Source of the DNA: JALYXI01 sp963716685
GTDB lineage: Bacteria > Acidobacteriota > Terriglobia > Bryobacterales > Bryobacteraceae
NCBI GenBank assembly: GCA_963716685.1
Contig: CAVQTR010000003.1
Span: forward strand, 124,001-188,000
DNA: 64,000 nucleotides
Reading direction: 5' to 3'
Position 1 is the first letter of the stretch. Each line of letters starts with the position of its first letter. The notes beneath the pieces are model-generated. The model searched no databases. It saw only the letters and a list, made by a program, of their open reading frames with translations, and was not told the origin of the DNA. The translations under genes were made by a program, and so were the position numbers. Below are positions 62,001 through 64,000 of this stretch, one piece after another.

Positions 62001-62709
62001 CTCGAACACGCCACTGAGCGGATCGACGAACCTGGGCGCTCCAGACCCCACCAATCTGGCGTCCGAATACTCCACCGCTTCCTGGGACATCCGGCACAGC
62101 TTCACCACGTCTTTCAACTACGAGCTTCCTTTCGGTAAAGGCAAGCGTTTTGGCGGCGGCATGAACCGCGCTGTCGATATGGTGGTTGGCGGATGGCAGT
62201 CGAACGGAATCCTGACGCTGCGCACCGGCCAGCCTTTCACCATTTCCGGCACGGCGTGCCAGGGACAATGGGGCCGCTGCGTTCCTGACCTCGTTGCGGG
62301 CCAGAATCCGCAGGCCGCGCCTGCCGGAGGCCGCACGCCCGGCACCAATGGTCTCTGGTTCAACACCAATGCGTTTGCTGTTGCGTATCAGAATCCGGCG
62401 ACCGGCGTTTACACCGGCGGCAATCTGGGTCTGCAGAGCAACACCGGCCCGCCCACTCGCACCATGGACTTCTCGATGTTTAAGAACTTCTCGATCACCG
62501 AGCGGATCAAAATGCAGTTCCGGGCTGAAGCGGTAAACCTGGCCAACACACCGCAGTTCAGCACCCCCGATGCTTCTCTTGGGGATGCGAAGCTGGCGGC
62601 CACGGCTACGGCGCCCGCTGTCAACGGCAACGGCAACTTCGGCAAGGTGCTGGGGGCGAACGTGGGCACCGAACGCCACGTGCAGTTCCAGCTCCGGCTC
62701 TCGTTCTAG
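59095..62709 (+). CDS. Oar-like TonB-dependent receptor with carboxypeptidase-like N-terminal domain, two frameshifts
   Basis: A large outer membrane receptor of about 1204 residues after correction. A signal peptide (LLTTFFAFAMFAQ) leads to a carboxypeptidase-like regulatory domain (DLATITGTVTDSSGAVVPSA), a plug (ISAPALQTESTQVGASIN-like SSAPALQTESTQV, NFLLNGVDNNVN, YNAEYGRGAGVVVNV), and a barrel ending in RHVQFQLRLSF. One extra A (59848-59850) moves the frame; HGSLFEVLQNKELDANTW is read one base over, and a missing base near 59937 restores the first frame for GPFVGNQFGAT. Such receptors import glycans or peptides. It is flanked by two CRTAC genes on the minus strand. Confidence 0.9.
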
Positions 62710-62732
62710 TCCGGACCGGCAGCAAGTAGGAA

Positions 62733-62760
62733 AAGGGCTCGCTTCGGCGGGCCCTTTTTT
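62733..62760 (+). terminator. rho-independent terminator after the TonB receptor gene
   Basis: AAGGGCTCGC and GCGGGCCCTT form a ten-pair stem with a TTCG tetraloop, followed by a T-run ending at 62760. It lies 24 bases past the stop codon. The reverse strand has only four T residues, so it acts mainly on the plus strand but could also serve the convergent gene. Confidence 0.9.
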
Positions 62761-64000
62761 ATTGTTCGCGGATCATAATCACCCGGTCTGCCGTCACCTT
62801 AGTCTGCACCTGCTGCCCGCCACCCGGCCAAACCACCTCGATCCGATCCACGGTCGTCCGCGAACCCAAACCAAAGTGCAGGCGCAGATCGTTCTGCGAG
62901 AGATAGCTGCCGCCGCTTCTTACTTCCGCCGTCTGCCGGAGCGAACCGGCTGTAACCGTCACACGCGCGCCGATCGCGCTGCGGTTGGCGCGCACTCCTT
63001 CCAGTTTCAGGCCCACCCAATGATTTGACGGCCGGACTGTCTGCCGCAGCAGCGAAGGCGCTTCGTTCTGATTGTTCACGATCACTTCCAATGCGCCATC
63101 GTTGTCGTAGTCGGCGAAAGCGGCGCCGCGCGAGGAATGCGCTTCCCCAAACGCGGGACCGGCCGACTCCGAGATGTCGGCAAATTTTCCTTCCTGATTG
63201 CGGTACAGAATCGCGCGCTCGCGGTAATGGATGTCTGATGTGCAAGCTGGTCGACTTCCGGAAAGACATGCCCGTTCACCACCAGCAGATCCGGCCAGCC
63301 GTCGTTATCGTAGTCGAAGAAACCCGCAGCCCCAGCCGACGAAGCGGGTGTTCTGTCCGAAGCCGGAGCCGACGCTTTCATCCTCGAAATCGCCTTTGCC
63401 GCGGTTGCGGTACAGGGTGTAGAGCTCATCGGAAAAGTTGGTGCGGAAGATGGAAGGCAGATCCTTGGCGCAGGTAATCCGCGCGCGGCAACGCCCATGC
63501 CGGACAGCGCGTTGCCGTTGTCGTCCAGAGCCGCGCCGCGCAGAAGCGCTTCGTCGACGAATTTTCCGTTGCCTTGGTTGATATAGAGGATCGACGGCGT
63601 CTGGTCGCAGGCCACATAGATATCGGTAAGCCCGTCGCCGTTGAAATCGCCGGTCAGCACGCCCAGCGAATAGTTGCCGATCGGGCTTCGAGATGCCGCT
63701 CTCATCGGAGACATCGCGGAAAGCGTCGCCTTCGTTGTGATAGAGAATATTGCGGTCGAACGGCAGCCCGCGCGGACCGCAGTTAACCGCCATCCCCGGT
63801 AGAAGCAGTAGGGATTCGCGCCCGGCTTCGGCGTGGTCTCGAGGATCGAACTTCAGGTAATTGGCGACGAACAGATCGAGCTTGCCGTCGTTGTCGTAAT
63901 CGATGAAGGCGCAGCCGGTGTTGTAGCGGATGCGATCCTGCGTGAGGTGCGTTTTCGCGGTGACATCTTCGAAGCGTCGCCCGCCGATGTTGCGGTACAG
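62759..64000 (-). pseudogene. CRTAC1/ASPIC-UnbV FG-GAP repeat protein, 5' truncated by window, many frameshifts
   Basis: A second member of the family seen at 57320-59003, running off the right edge. FG-GAP repeats (FIDYDNDGKLDLFVANYL, DFNGDGLTDIYVACDQ, FFDYDNDGWPDLLVVNG, AFADYDNDGALEVIVNN) and the ASPIC/UnbV tail (RANRSAIGARVTVTAGS, GGSYLSQNDLRLHFGL) are all recognisable but spread over three frames. At least seven single-base shifts are needed (near 63840, 63800, 63690, 63482, 63465, 63330, and 63230). Either sequence quality falls here, or the gene is decaying. The well-kept protein sequence between shifts favours recent change or sequencing error. Confidence 0.85.

Overview
The window reads as chromosomal DNA of a GC-rich soil-type bacterium, most likely Acidobacteriota of the Bryobacterales/Solibacter kind. 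This is inferred from gene content: an Oar-like TonB receptor with a carboxypeptidase-like N-terminal domain, CRTAC/ASPIC-UnbV proteins, a PEP-CTERM protein, FSGTW-type secreted proteins, CHAT-TPR proteins, DUF305/LVIVD pairs and many TTG/GTG starts. It is densely coding. There is no prophage, insertion sequence, CRISPR array or rRNA operon, and no gene-free stretch exceeds 300 bases (the longest, about 200 and 155 bases, lie at 489-684 and 26242-26395).

Layout. 1-6.8 kb: end of a sugar/alditol oxidase, then a minus-strand run of glycosyltransferase, aldehyde dehydrogenase, sugar-acid dehydratase (frameshifted), AraC regulator, VOC protein and cupin, suggesting oxidative sugar-acid catabolism. 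6.8-12.3 kb: rpiA, a coupled DUF305/LVIVD pair, zinc dehydrogenase, ArsR regulator and SDR. 12.4-18.3 kb: secreted nuclease coupled to a PEP-CTERM protein, then a peptidoglycan amidase overlapping an actin-like ATPase. 18.3-25 kb (minus): CHAT-TPR lipoprotein, unknown protein, orphan zinc-finger membrane protein, NAD(P)-binding protein, ksgA, and an anti-sigma/ECF sigma pair. 25-32.3 kb: exported TIM-barrel protein, tRNA-Leu(CAG), membrane protein/TPR pair, yvcK-glmU, zinc ribbon, rpsU, glgC. 32.3-43 kb: a likely selenoprotein (redoxin fused to a DsbD-alpha-like domain), MFS exporter, DHH phosphoesterase, amidohydrolase, aldo/keto reductase, SRPBCC, exonuclease III, an isomerase/dehydrogenase pair, SDR, vsr and an esterase. 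43-54 kb: permease divergent from eutBC, an isomerase cassette, hisC, speA and an acetamidase (frameshifted). 54-64 kb: an exported three-gene operon of unknown role, and a TonB receptor flanked by two CRTAC genes.

The most notable feature is an in-frame TGA at 33132-33134 exactly where redoxins carry the first cysteine of a CxxC motif (ADW-TGA-PFC). It is followed by a hairpin fitting the bacterial SECIS pattern, inside a gene that continues into a DsbD-alpha-like domain. Other unusual arrangements are the CHAT/zinc-finger/unknown trio without its own sigma factor, the actin-like gene overlapping a cell-wall amidase, and many Tat-like leaders on normally cytoplasmic sugar enzymes.

Several genes carry single-base frameshifts (dehydratase, acetamidase, both CRTAC genes, TonB receptor). 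They are sparse over most of the window but at least seven crowd into the last 1.25 kb, so sequencing error or decay of the last gene must be weighed. All functional calls rest on motif recognition by eye, without database searches.
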